Source: Oscillospiraceae bacterium
GTDB taxonomy: Bacteria; Bacillota; Clostridia; Oscillospirales; Oscillospiraceae
Length of the DNA: 64,000 bases
NCBI GenBank assembly: GCA_009783555.1
Contig: WRDH01000007.1
Span: 1-64,000, forward strand
Direction: 5' to 3'
Both the position numbers and the translations under genes were made by a program. The notes under the pieces are model-generated. The model saw only the letters and a list, made by a program, of their open reading frames with translations. It was not told the origin of the DNA and did not search any database. Below are positions 56,007-64,000 of the stretch, one piece after another; position 1 is the stretch's first letter; every line of letters begins with the position of its first letter.

Positions 56007-57638
56007 ATGAGTAAATGGTGGAAAGAGCGGATTGTTTATCAGATATATCCTCGTAGCTTCCAAGATTCTAATGGTGACGGGATAGGCGATATTCCGGGTA
56101 TTATATCCCGGCTTGATGAGCTTAAAGAGCTTGGAGTCGGAGTTATTTGGCTTTCACCAGTATATAAATCACCCGATATCGACAACGGTTATGACATCAG
56201 CGATTATCGAGATATCAACCCGAAGTTCGGAACGATGGCTGATATGGAACACCTGTTTGCGGAAGCAAAGAAGCGAGACATTAAGATAATCATGGATCTT
56301 GTCATAAACCACACGTCGGATGAACATGACTGGTTCATAAAAAGCTGCGACAAAGACAGTCCCTACCGTGACTATTACATTTGGAAGCCCGCTAACCCTA
56401 ACGGCGGACCGCCAAACAACTGGACAACGTTTTTTGGTGAAAATGCATGGGAATACGACCCGAAAAGTGACGAATATTACCTGCATCTGTTCCACGAAGC
56501 ACAACCCGACCTAAACTACCGCAACCCGAAGGTCATTGAGGAAATAAAAGATATAATGCGCTTTTGGTTAAAAAAAGGAGCGGCAGGATTTCGATGCGAC
56601 GTTATAAACCTGATATATAAAACTTCGTTTGAAGACGGTATACACCGAACAGCGATAACAGGGCGTGAACACTTTGTCTCGCAGGAGGGAATGCATAAAA
56701 TACTACAAGAACTCCACAGGGACGTTTTATCCCACTTCGACTGCTTTACGGTAGGAGAATCCGTTTTTGTAAGTCTTCGTGACGCAAAAATGCTCAGTGA
56801 TCCCGAGCGGGAAGAGCTGGACATGGTATTTTACTTCGATCATTTACAAGTTGACAGAATGGTGGAAAAATATATCCCGAAAAAGTTTAACGCAAGCAAG
56901 CTTCTGAGAATCTTAACAAAATGGCAGCAAGGACTCGATTGGAACGCAGTATATCTAGAAAATCACGACCAGCCTCGCATAGTTTCACATTACGGCAACG
57001 ACAGTGAATACTGGGAACGCAGTGCAAAGCTTCTTGCAACCTTGCTACTTACGCTTCGAGGTACTGTCTTTATTTATCAGGGGCAGGAAATCGGCATGAC
57101 CAATTTTGAGTTTACAAATATATCTCAAATAGATGACTTGGAAACATTGGGTGTTGATAGATTATTGAAACAGTTTTGGATTCCGCAATCGTTGCGGTAC
57201 AAGATGATAATGCCATGCTCACGCGACAACGCACGTACACCGATGCAATGGAATGCTGAACCGGGTGCAGGTTTCACAACAGGCGAGCCATGGCTCGGAA
57301 TAAACAAAAACCACGCTATAATCAACGTGGAAGAACAAAAAGAAAGAACAGGATCAATCTATAGATTTTACAAAAGCATGATAGGTTTCAGAGCGATAAG
57401 CAACACTCTAAAATATGGTGAGTTTGCTCCTGTATACTCTGACAAAAGAGTAATAGCTTACACCCGTACAATCCCGGGTGAAGAACAATTCTCTGTAATC
57501 TTAAACTTTTCCGACAAACCCGCAACCTCACCATTCGAAGGAAGCCTCGTCGGAAAGGTAGTGGTTACAAACGTAGGCAGGGATACCTACGACGGCAACC
57601 TTGCACCCTGGGAAGCGGTAGTCTTAAAGGTATGGTGA
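56007..57638 (+). CDS. GH13 alpha-glucosidase (oligo-1,6-glucosidase type)
   Basis: A 543-residue intracellular enzyme that removes glucose from alpha-linked oligosaccharides. ATG 56007 follows GGAG with 7-nt spacing; an earlier in-frame ATG at 55935 lacks a site. The family start WWKERIVYQIYPRSFQDSNG is clear. Catalytic residues are the nucleophile D198 (GFRCDVINL), acid/base E251 (VGES) and D321 (ENHDQPRIVS). QPDLNYRNP marks the oligo-1,6-glucosidase subgroup. No transporter is adjacent. A fragment of a second gene's C-terminus (SWEAVVLKVW) lies just downstream across a repeat hairpin. Confidence 0.92.
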   Translation: MSKWWKERIVYQIYPRSFQDSNGDGIGDIPGIISRLDELKELGVGVIWLSPVYKSPDIDNGYDISDYRDINPKFGTMADMEHLFAEAKKRDIKIIMDLVINHTSDEHDWFIKSCDKDSPYRDYYIWKPANPNGGPPNNWTTFFGENAWEYDPKSDEYYLHLFHEAQPDLNYRNPKVIEEIKDIMRFWLKKGAAGFRCDVINLIYKTSFEDGIHRTAITGREHFVSQEGMHKILQELHRDVLSHFDCFTVGESVFVSLRDAKMLSDPEREELDMVFYFDHLQVDRMVEKYIPKKFNASKLLRILTKWQQGLDWNAVYLENHDQPRIVSHYGNDSEYWERSAKLLATLLLTLRGTVFIYQGQEIGMTNFEFTNISQIDDLETLGVDRLLKQFWIPQSLRYKMIMPCSRDNARTPMQWNAEPGAGFTTGEPWLGINKNHAIINVEEQKERTGSIYRFYKSMIGFRAISNTLKYGEFAPVYSDKRVIAYTRTIPGEEQFSVILNFSDKPATSPFEGSLVGKVVVTNVGRDTYDGNLAPWEAVVLKVW

Positions 57639-57708
57639 GAAGACAGGGGGACGGTCCTTCTATCTTTATCCGAGGGATAAAGACAGATGAACCGTCCCCC
57701 TGTCTTCT
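57639..57708. repeat. GGGGACGG repeats as a long perfect hairpin
   Basis: Arms of about 33 bp (57639-57671 and 57675-57708) with a 3-base loop and few mismatches, directly at the stop of the GH13 gene. Likely to act as terminator in vivo. Confidence 0.9.
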
Positions 57709-57709
57709 G

Positions 57710-57745
57710 GCTTCCTGGGAAGCGGTTGTGCTGAAAGTTTGGTAA
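57710..57745 (+). pseudogene. 3'-terminal fragment of a second GH13-like gene
   Basis: Codons for ASWEAVVLKVW and TAA match the end of the intact enzyme (APWEAVVLKVW) but differ at synonymous positions (GTT GTG CTG AAA GTT versus GTA GTC TTA AAG GTA). It is therefore a diverged paralogue's end, not a recent copy. Confidence 0.7.
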
Positions 57746-57769
57746 GGGGGCACTTCGTCCCCCTGTCTT

Positions 57770-60043
57770 CTACCGCTTTGCGTATTCGTATTCGTCCATC
57801 ATTTCTTTTGGTATGCCTTTGCCTGATTGCTGCAGTTTTTTTATGAGCAGAGTTAGGCGTTGGGCGCGTTTTTGGCGTTTTGCGTTAAAGCGGTTGAGTG
57901 CTTCATTGTAGCGCATGTTCTTTGATAATGATTCCCGCACTTGAGCATTAAAGGGGCAAAATGTCATTAAAATCCCCAAAGCGATGCTGTTGAGACGTGC
58001 CATACCTCTTGATTCATTTAGAATCCAAACCAGATAGTTTTGTACAAACACAGTCTTATAGTTGTTTCTTGCTGCCGACAGCTCGTTTCTGATCTCTGTC
58101 ATTGTCTGCATCGCAATACTGCGGTTGTTCATGTAAAATTGCAAATAGTCACAGAAATAGCTGGTGAGCGACGGATCTGTCAAATCGTTCCAGCGTGAAC
58201 CTTGTATCCGTCTGCACATTTCCCAACGGAACTCGCCGACAAGCTTGATTACCAGAGGCTTTAAATCGCCTTCAAGGAATATAGGCATAAAGATACGAGC
58301 GGGAGTCGTACGTATTCTGCCTTCGATTTCCTGCCACATTGAACCTCTTATACCTACATTCGGCATTAGGATGAAGTTTGGTATTACCTCTACATTTACA
58401 GTTTCGGCTGAAATTCCAATCTTCGGGTTTGAGTAAGCCGTTTCACGATAAAACGCCGAAAAATCCAAAGCGCGTATCTCATCAATAATCTCTTTGACCT
58501 TAGCAGCGGTGACCAATGTGTCTTCGGGGCTTCGCATTACGTTGTGGCTCGAATAAACAGGACAGAACCTCGACGGATTTCCGAAAGTAACTCTGTTAAC
58601 CACAGGGAAAGCATTTTCCATCTCGTATTTAAGATGCTCGTCCCTGTCAGCCAAAAGACGGGCTTCTTCTCTAGCGTCTATCTGCTTTTGGTTTTTCAGG
58701 TCCCTGCAATATGCGGTAAAGTCCATATCAAACTCACTGAGACTGGGGTTTCTGTCGCCATTGTATATAGACGTCAGCCATTCGGAAATTGTGAAGATAT
58801 TATTCTCAGGGTCTCCTTTATATGTGTCGGCGATTGAGTACAAGAAGTTCGCGTTTTCGTAGCCTGCCAATGTTGCATCAACATAACCGAAGTTGAGAAA
58901 CATCTTAATAACCGTAGGCGGTGAAGGGTCTTTCAGGTATTTCAGGAAAACATGTTTGTGTACTACATAATAAGTTTTCGTCAATGTTCTGCGAAGTTCG
59001 GGAACATCATCATCCGAGCTGTTTCTATCGGTGAGTTCTGTATATTTGGTTACGCACTCCGTAAAAATCCCGGCTATATCCTCATCACACTCTGAATATT
59101 CAATAATAGCAAGTAGCGAATCGACAAGATTTTGGTTCATGCCTTGCTCGATAGGAGCGGTATATGTATAATCCTGCTTGTTCCGGCTTTCTTCGAGCAT
59201 ATCCCAATATGAGTCCAGGCGGCTTTGATAGTAATCGGAGTTAATGCCTGTCATATCCGACAAGGTTTCTGTCAGTTGCGCCATTACCGGGTCTATCTCA
59301 TCATCTGCTCCTTCAATCTTAACGGAGCTTAAATGCAACTCACAGATAAGCGAAAGCATATCATATCCGTTGTCGTTTAAGAGAAGTGAATAAATCCCGT
59401 CAAGATACTCATGATACATCGTGCATGCATGTAAAATTTGTGAAACATCAGCTACACATCTGCGAAGAAAACCTGTTTCTATACCGGGGTTGCCATGGAA
59501 AAACGCTTTATGTGTCGCCGGGTTTAAGAAGGTTATTTCATTATAGAATTCCTGCACCCAGTCTTCTATCGGATCATGCCCCGAAAACGGCTCTATATCT
59601 TCTAGCCCGGGCAGCTTTTTGGGTGTTGAAGCATATGTTTTACATAGACGGCTGTACTCTGCGTAAAGGTTGTTCACCATGTCAAACGCTCCGTCAGTGT
59701 CCATCTTCAGACGGGTTTTATACCGCATAAGCTCGGAAATTTGCTTGCACATGGAGTTTACCATTAGATATGCGATGTCCGCGTTTTTTTGCATCAGTGA
59801 ATCTAAAGAGCTGACACCGTCGCAGGGAAAAGGATGCAGAGTAACATCTGACAAAGCAGTGTAAGTGTGCGAGTGAACATCGGAAGTGATATCGCAAAGC
59901 CCTATTACATCTGTCTTGCCGTATAAAAAGGTGTGTCCTCCGAATACGCCTTCAACTTCGCCTTCTGCAATAAGTGCAATGTGCGTAAGCGTGTCACCTT
60001 TACCATAAATTATGGAACCTTCTTTATACTCATTTGCTGACAT
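57770..60043 (-). CDS. Large protein with N-terminal cyclic-nucleotide-binding domain
   Basis: A 757-residue soluble protein. Residues about 1-110 have the cNMP-binding jelly roll of the CRP type (EGSIIYGKGDTLTHIALIAEGEVEGVF). There is no helix-turn-helix. The remaining 640 residues are mainly helical with no recognised domain: LHLSSVKIEGADDE, TISEWLTSIYNGDRNPSLSE and a basic C-terminal tail (FNAKRQKRAQRLTLLIKKL). ATG 60043 is preceded by GAGGTGG. Similar long proteins with this N-terminal domain occur in clostridia, function unknown. It stands alone between repeats. It could be a second-messenger effector with a novel output. Confidence 0.75.
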   Translation of the reverse strand: MSANEYKEGSIIYGKGDTLTHIALIAEGEVEGVFGGHTFLYGKTDVIGLCDITSDVHSHTYTALSDVTLHPFPCDGVSSLDSLMQKNADIAYLMVNSMCKQISELMRYKTRLKMDTDGAFDMVNNLYAEYSRLCKTYASTPKKLPGLEDIEPFSGHDPIEDWVQEFYNEITFLNPATHKAFFHGNPGIETGFLRRCVADVSQILHACTMYHEYLDGIYSLLLNDNGYDMLSLICELHLSSVKIEGADDEIDPVMAQLTETLSDMTGINSDYYQSRLDSYWDMLEESRNKQDYTYTAPIEQGMNQNLVDSLLAIIEYSECDEDIAGIFTECVTKYTELTDRNSSDDDVPELRRTLTKTYYVVHKHVFLKYLKDPSPPTVIKMFLNFGYVDATLAGYENANFLYSIADTYKGDPENNIFTISEWLTSIYNGDRNPSLSEFDMDFTAYCRDLKNQKQIDAREEARLLADRDEHLKYEMENAFPVVNRVTFGNPSRFCPVYSSHNVMRSPEDTLVTAAKVKEIIDEIRALDFSAFYRETAYSNPKIGISAETVNVEVIPNFILMPNVGIRGSMWQEIEGRIRTTPARIFMPIFLEGDLKPLVIKLVGEFRWEMCRRIQGSRWNDLTDPSLTSYFCDYLQFYMNNRSIAMQTMTEIRNELSAARNNYKTVFVQNYLVWILNESRGMARLNSIALGILMTFCPFNAQVRESLSKNMRYNEALNRFNAKRQKRAQRLTLLIKKLQQSGKGIPKEMMDEYEYAKR

Positions 60044-60112
60044 AAATCCACCTCACTTATTTTCTCATTTGCCATAATACCAGTTTTCGATAAATAACGC
60101 AACGACAATCAA

Positions 60113-60218
60113 GAAAGACAGGGGGACGGTTCAAAAGACAGGGGGACGGTTCAAAAGACAGGGGGACGGTTCATCTGTCTTTTATGTCCGTAGGAAATAA
60201 AAAAGATGGACCGTCCCC
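60113..60218. repeat. Tandem half-repeats plus a hairpin of the GGGGACGG family
   Basis: Three 20-bp units (GGGGGACGG at 60121, 60141 and 60161), the last completed by TTCATCTGTCTT, then a loop TTATGTCCGTAGGAAATAA and a reverse half ending CCGTCCCC (60211-60218). The loop-and-half arrangement matches 18114-18178. Confidence 0.85.
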
Positions 60219-60302
60219 AAAAATCACGCAATGGTTGATATATTTCGTTATAAATGATAAAATAAGGGGCAGTATTAACTTATGATGCTAAGGATGGTGC
60301 TT

Positions 60303-60767
60303 ATGGGGAATACATACTATACATATGACTCGCCATTTGGTAAAATAACTATCGAATCCGATGGAAACGCTGTTACCTCTGTCAAAACACAGAGCCACAC
60401 AGACCCGACCGGTGAAAAGAAAGCGAGTACGCTGACCGATATAGCAGCCATGCAATTGGATGAATATTTCGCCGGAAAACGCAAAAAGTTCGACATACCC
60501 ATAAACCCTCACGGTACAGCTTTTCAATTATCGGTATGGAAAGCACTTCAAGCAATCCCGTACGGAAAAACAAGAAGCTACAAGCAAATAGCACAGGCGA
60601 TAGGTAATCCTAAAGCATGTCGCGCCGTCGGACTTGCAAATAATAAAAATCCTATATGGATAATAATTCCATGCCACCGTGTAATTGGTGCAGACGGATC
60701 ACTGACAGGCTACGGTGGCGGAATAAACATGAAGAAGAAACTATTGGAGATTGAGGGCAGAATCTAG
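60303..60767 (+). CDS. ogt: Methylated-DNA-protein-cysteine methyltransferase
   Basis: A 154-residue DNA repair protein that takes the alkyl group from O6-methylguanine onto its own cysteine. The active site is IIPCHRVIGADGSLTGYGGG (C124); upstream are SVWKALQAIPYGKTRSYKQIA and RAVGLANNKNP. ATG 60303 follows AAGG with 9-nt spacing; earlier ATGs at 60282 and 60294 are less likely. A 103-bp inverted-repeat element follows its stop. Confidence 0.95.
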   Translation: MGNTYYTYDSPFGKITIESDGNAVTSVKTQSHTDPTGEKKASTLTDIAAMQLDEYFAGKRKKFDIPINPHGTAFQLSVWKALQAIPYGKTRSYKQIAQAIGNPKACRAVGLANNKNPIWIIIPCHRVIGADGSLTGYGGGINMKKKLLEIEGRI

Positions 60768-60781
60768 ATTACGACACCTCC

Positions 60782-60884
60782 GTCATTCTGCGCAAAGTCG
60801 CAGAATCCACATCGCAACTATGCAATATGTCCGATAGACCACCTACATACAATAATAGATTCTGCGACTAACGCGCAGAATGAC
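60782..60884. repeat. 103-bp inverted-repeat element, copy 3
   Basis: Ends GTCATTCTGC and GCAGAATGAC, same orientation and length as at 15504 and 34292. It sits between the ogt stop and the NatA-type gene. Confidence 0.85.
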
Positions 60885-60963
60885 AAGGTTAGAAATATCC
60901 CGTTGTGCTGTAACTTTAATTTTCAATTATCAACTAAAATAATGAGAGGAATAACCAAAAAGT

Positions 60964-61743
60964 ATGAGTGTAATCCTAAAAGCCGAAGGGCTGACAAAAA
61001 CCTTTCGATTGTCAGCAAAACAACAGAAATTGCAAAACACAAAAAAGAAAACTATCACAGCAGCAGACCACATTTCATTTGAAGCGCATGAAGGAGAAAT
61101 TTTCGGATTGCTCGGACCAAACGGTGCCGGTAAAACTACCGTACTCCGCATGCTAGCAACTTTGATAAAAGCCGATTCGGGCGATGCGATAGTTGACGGC
61201 TCAAGCATTAAAACAGACCCCGAAGGGGTGCGGTCAAAAATTGGATTTCTTACCAGCGAATTAAAGCTGGAGGATTTCTTTACGCCGAATTATCTTTTCG
61301 ACTTTTTCGCAAAAATCCACCACCTGACCCCCGAAGTCCGCGATAAACGAAAAAAAGAACTATTCGATAAGTTTGGCATAAACAAGTTCGCCGAAGTAAA
61401 AGTCGTGAATTGCTCTACAGGCATGAAGCAAAGAACATCACTTGTAATTTCCGTAATACACGACCCCAATATAGTAATTTTCGACGAACCGACAAACGGT
61501 CTTGACGTTATAACCGCAAAAGTTGTGACAGATTTTCTCATGGAGCAAAAAGCACTGGGAAAAACGGTCGTACTATCAACGCACATCTTTAGTTTGGTTG
61601 AAAAATTATGCGACAGAGCGGGAATAATTATTGACGGAAAAATGATTGTCTGCGACTCTCTGGCAAATATCACAGCCGAGAAACCGCTTGAGGATGTTTT
61701 CTTCGACCTCTATGCGGAAGCTAAAGGAGGTGAGGAGCAATGA
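60964..61743 (+). CDS. ABC exporter ATP-binding protein, NatA type
   Basis: A 259-residue ATPase with Walker A GPNGAGKTT, signature NCSTGMKQR and Walker B IVIFDEPTNGLD. The signature is the NatA-type NCSTGMKQR rather than LSGGQ. ATG 60964 has GAGAGG at a long distance. It overlaps the permease gene by 4 bp (ATGA), forming a two-gene exporter. NatAB-type pumps export sodium ions or other compounds; the substrate is not known here. Confidence 0.9.
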   Translation: MSVILKAEGLTKTFRLSAKQQKLQNTKKKTITAADHISFEAHEGEIFGLLGPNGAGKTTVLRMLATLIKADSGDAIVDGSSIKTDPEGVRSKIGFLTSELKLEDFFTPNYLFDFFAKIHHLTPEVRDKRKKELFDKFGINKFAEVKVVNCSTGMKQRTSLVISVIHDPNIVIFDEPTNGLDVITAKVVTDFLMEQKALGKTVVLSTHIFSLVEKLCDRAGIIIDGKMIVCDSLANITAEKPLEDVFFDLYAEAKGGEEQ

Positions 61744-62915
61744 AAAACATCATTACAATAATATCTAAAGAGTTCACAAGGTTTTTCACAGATAAGCGAA
61801 TGATATTAATGACCGTGCTGCCTGCAATTATGATTTATGCAGTCTATACCTTTATGGGGACTTTGATGGGAGACATGTTTTCTCCCGATGAAGACCACGC
61901 TTCTCAAATCTTTGCAGTTAATACACCTGCTTCAATAGTACAAAGCGCGCCGATGTTCGGATTGACCATACAGTCTGCAGGCGCAAATGAAATCGATATC
62001 ATTAAAGAGAATATTATCAACAATGAAGCGGATTTATTAATAATATTTCCGCAAAATTTCGATGAGCTTGTAGGGGAATTTGACTCCCGAACCGGTCCCG
62101 CGCCAAATGTCGAAATGTATTTTAAGTCAACTGAACCAAACTCACAAGAAGCATATTTTATGATGACAGCACTCCTCGATGCTTATAAGAGCTCATTAGT
62201 AACTTTATTCGATATAAACAGAGGCGTAGAAAACCCTGATCTTGCAACACCTGAAAACGTTGCGGCAATGCTCATCTCAATGCTTATGCCTATGCTTCTG
62301 ATGATTGTCCTGTTCTCCGGTGTGATGGGACTTGCACTTGAGTCGATTACAGGTGAAAAAGAGCGGGGCACTATTGCGACACTGCTTGTATCCCCGCTTA
62401 AACGTAGAGAGCTTGCTATAGGGAAAATCCTGAGCCTTGCTGTTCTGTCATTCTTATCAGGCATAGTAACAGCGGCTGCGACCATACTGGCACTGCCGAA
62501 CTTAATGGGCGGAGCTGCAGAGGATTCAATAAATGTAGACATCTACAGTGCTACGGATTACATTCTTCTTGCACTCATAATATTGACAACACTATTGCTG
62601 ATGGTCGCAATGGTTTCCATTGTTTCAGCATATGCTAAAACCGTTAAGGAAGCGGGACAAGCAACGACACCGCTGATGATTTTGGTTATGCTTGTCGGGG
62701 TTTCCGGCATGTTCGGCGGCGGGGCGCAAACAGAAATGATATACTTCTTTATACCGCTATATGGAAGCGTTCAAAGCATGAGTGGAATATTCTCTCTCGA
62801 TTACTCCGTGGTAAATGTACTGATAGCGTGCATTAGTACATTGGTTTATGCGAGTATAGGCGGATTTGTACTAACGAAAATGTTTAACAGCGAAAAAGTC
62901 ATGTTTTCGAGGTAA
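61740..62915 (+). CDS. ABC exporter permease, NatB type
   Basis: A 391-residue membrane protein with one N-terminal helix (about 20-40), a large extracytoplasmic domain (about 45-170) and five helices in the second half. The ESITGEKERGTIATLLVSPLKRRELAIGK segment is the hallmark of this permease family (ABC-2/NatB). It is translationally coupled to the NatA-type ATPase. The sortase gene follows after 6 bp, so all three may share a transcript. Confidence 0.9.
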   Translation: MKNIITIISKEFTRFFTDKRMILMTVLPAIMIYAVYTFMGTLMGDMFSPDEDHASQIFAVNTPASIVQSAPMFGLTIQSAGANEIDIIKENIINNEADLLIIFPQNFDELVGEFDSRTGPAPNVEMYFKSTEPNSQEAYFMMTALLDAYKSSLVTLFDINRGVENPDLATPENVAAMLISMLMPMLLMIVLFSGVMGLALESITGEKERGTIATLLVSPLKRRELAIGKILSLAVLSFLSGIVTAAATILALPNLMGGAAEDSINVDIYSATDYILLALIILTTLLLMVAMVSIVSAYAKTVKEAGQATTPLMILVMLVGVSGMFGGGAQTEMIYFFIPLYGSVQSMSGIFSLDYSVVNVLIACISTLVYASIGGFVLTKMFNSEKVMFSR

Positions 62916-62921
62916 AAACGA

Positions 62922-64000
62922 TTGCGGAAACTGTTTAGCAGCAAAAAAGCAAATAGAAACAAGCAAAAAGCGAGTGCCCGCACAAAGCGGAATGCGGGCA
63001 TTCGCTTCGTGAGCAAAGATAACGATGTAAATGAAAACAGCGACATGATTGAAAGTAGTGGCTTGATCGAAAATAATGACATGATCGAAAGTAGTGACGT
63101 GGTCAATAATAACGGCATAAATGAATATATCGGCACGGACGAATATAACGACATGGACGAAAATAGCGACATGGGCTATGATGACAAATGGAGCAAAAGC
63201 AACAAAAGGAGTACTCGCAACTCAGAAAGAAATAAAATTATATACATATCCTTGATGATTGTAGGAGTAGTCCTTGCAACAGCGGCATTAAGAATAATTC
63301 TTAGCGACGCGAATGAAGATGCCGCCGCACGTAGTGAATATGAGCAGATTAGAGAGAGATTCCCGGAAGTCTCAGGTCCGGTAAATAATAGTTCTAATGA
63401 CATTAATGAACCTATCGAGAATTTTGACGAAGAAGAAGACGAAGAAGAAGACGAAGAGGAAGCAGAAAGAGAGCTTCGAAAGCTCTCGCTTGATGAACTG
63501 GCTGCTATCAACAGTGATTTTATAGGCTGGATTAACGCATTGCACAGTATTGATTATCCTGTTGTGCGGGGAAGAGATAACGAAAGATATGTAAATATAA
63601 CATTCTTTGGAAGCCAAAACTCGGCAGGAACCATTTTCATGGACTACCGCCACGCAAGAGGCTTTGATGAGCAAGTCGTTATATTGTACGGCCATCGCAC
63701 CCGGGACGGCTCAATGTTTACAGCACTGGAAAGATATCTCGACGCTGACTATTTGAGGAGAAATCCAAACATAAGCATAACAACACGTGACGGCAGCAGA
63801 TTAACCTACACTGTTTTTGCTGCAAAAGTAACAGATGCATGGGATGCAGCATACAATGTAGGTGTTTACGATACGGGGAGAGCATCTGAAGTGTTCCCCA
63901 ATGTCCCGCAAAACGCAAACCGTTTTCTGCTTCTCTCAACCTGCACAAGAGGCAACAACGACGAAGAGCGGCTATTGGTTTTTGCCGCACTGTCTTCTTA
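62922..64000 (+). CDS. Class B sortase with repeat-rich N-terminus, 3' end at window edge
   Basis: TTG at 62922 follows GAGGT (9-nt spacing) and opens 359 codons; the window ends at the first two bases (TA) of the next codon, which is probably the stop. Residues about 1-37 are basic, 38-85 an eight-fold six-residue repeat, 106-125 a membrane helix, 150-185 an acidic stretch and about 190-359 a class B sortase domain. Catalytic residues are H258 (LYGHRTRDG), C341 (LSTC) and R350 (EERLLV). The enzyme should anchor proteins to the wall. The cytosolic repeat region ahead of the helix is unusual for sortases. The gene is 6 bp after NatB; a substrate with a sorting motif is not seen in the window. 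Confidence 0.88.
   Translation, partial: MRKLFSSKKANRNKQKASARTKRNAGIRFVSKDNDVNENSDMIESSGLIENNDMIESSDVVNNNGINEYIGTDEYNDMDENSDMGYDDKWSKSNKRSTRNSERNKIIYISLMIVGVVLATAALRIILSDANEDAAARSEYEQIRERFPEVSGPVNNSSNDINEPIENFDEEEDEEEDEEEAERELRKLSLDELAAINSDFIGWINALHSIDYPVVRGRDNERYVNITFFGSQNSAGTIFMDYRHARGFDEQVVILYGHRTRDGSMFTALERYLDADYLRRNPNISITTRDGSRLTYTVFAAKVTDAWDAAYNVGVYDTGRASEVFPNVPQNANRFLLLSTCTRGNNDEERLLVFAALSS
63033..63176 (+). repeat. Eight 18-bp tandem repeats in the sortase gene
   Basis: Units read ENSDMI, ESSGLI, ENNDMI, ESSDVV, NNNGIN, EYIGTD, EYNDMD and ENSDMG. The 18-bp DNA period (GAAAATAGCGACATG-type) is kept while residues diverge. The repeats lie in the predicted cytosolic N-terminal part. Confidence 0.85.

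Overview
The window reads as chromosomal DNA of an anaerobic, fermentative Gram-positive bacterium of the Clostridia (Firmicutes). Support comes from strong AGGAGG-type ribosome sites, many lipobox lipoproteins, a class B sortase, NatAB-type export, SpoIIE/STAS signalling and an arabinan/arabinose regulon. The species is not identifiable from sequence alone. Both strands are densely coded. No rRNA, tRNA, complete insertion sequence, prophage or CRISPR array was seen.

Layout. 1-7758 (minus) is a signalling operon: MCP, STAS protein, 5'-nucleotidase lipoprotein, SpoIIE/PP2C phosphatase, 7TM-GGDEF protein, and a solute-binding-type lipoprotein that runs off the left edge. 8217-9582 is a HEPN abortive-infection gene (Abi_2/AbiF type) preceded by its own promoter and a compact RNA of four hairpins. 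9813-11174 holds a coiled-coil lipoprotein and a small membrane protein. 11296-15400 is a 7TMR-DISM histidine kinase, an OmpR-type regulator and an MFS carrier. 15663-18098 is an intracellular GH9 enzyme and 18427-19281 a BRO-N/DinD-like protein. 19402-24981 (minus) is the most unusual locus: a 1133-residue soluble ClpN-AAA-AAA-M41 protease, a 124-residue protein of unknown function, and a YbjN-like/leucine-rich-repeat protein, ending in a terminator. 25201-27962 encodes SH3b-repeat and L,D-transpeptidase wall proteins.

28029-41904 is a catabolic regulon for arabinose-containing oligosaccharides: GH51 arabinofuranosidase, LacI regulator, PfkB kinase, GH65 phosphorylase, ABC importer (binding protein and two permeases, no ATPase), FGGY kinase, ribulose-5-phosphate 4-epimerase and an arabinose/fucose isomerase-family enzyme. 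The arabinofuranosidase promoter and the ABC importer upstream region each carry a 20-bp inverted repeat of the same 7-6-7 geometry. 42139-47158 is mixed housekeeping (AlkZ-related protein, TrmL, ABC-F, membrane protein, lipoprotein). 47290-53368 is a rearranged segment bounded by 91-bp direct repeats, with an orphan Phd/YefM antitoxin, two large binding-protein-like lipoproteins and several gene fragments. 53561-64000 carries a protein of unknown function, a zeta-like kinase, a GH13 alpha-glucosidase, a cyclic-nucleotide-binding-domain protein, Ogt, NatAB and a class B sortase.

The strongest cross-cutting signal is repeat DNA. A GGGGACGGTTCATCTGTCTT-type palindromic repeat recurs in intergenic DNA, singly, as hairpin pairs and as tandem arrays. 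A 103-bp inverted-repeat element occurs three times, and a third two-hairpin family occurs at least four times. Members of these families lie inside or form the ends of coding sequences: a histidine kinase, an ABC-F protein, a GH65 enzyme (twice), a response regulator and a 5'-nucleotidase. Gene 3'-end fragments (binding protein, GH13) lie next to repeats, which suggests that the repeats take part in gene duplication and loss.
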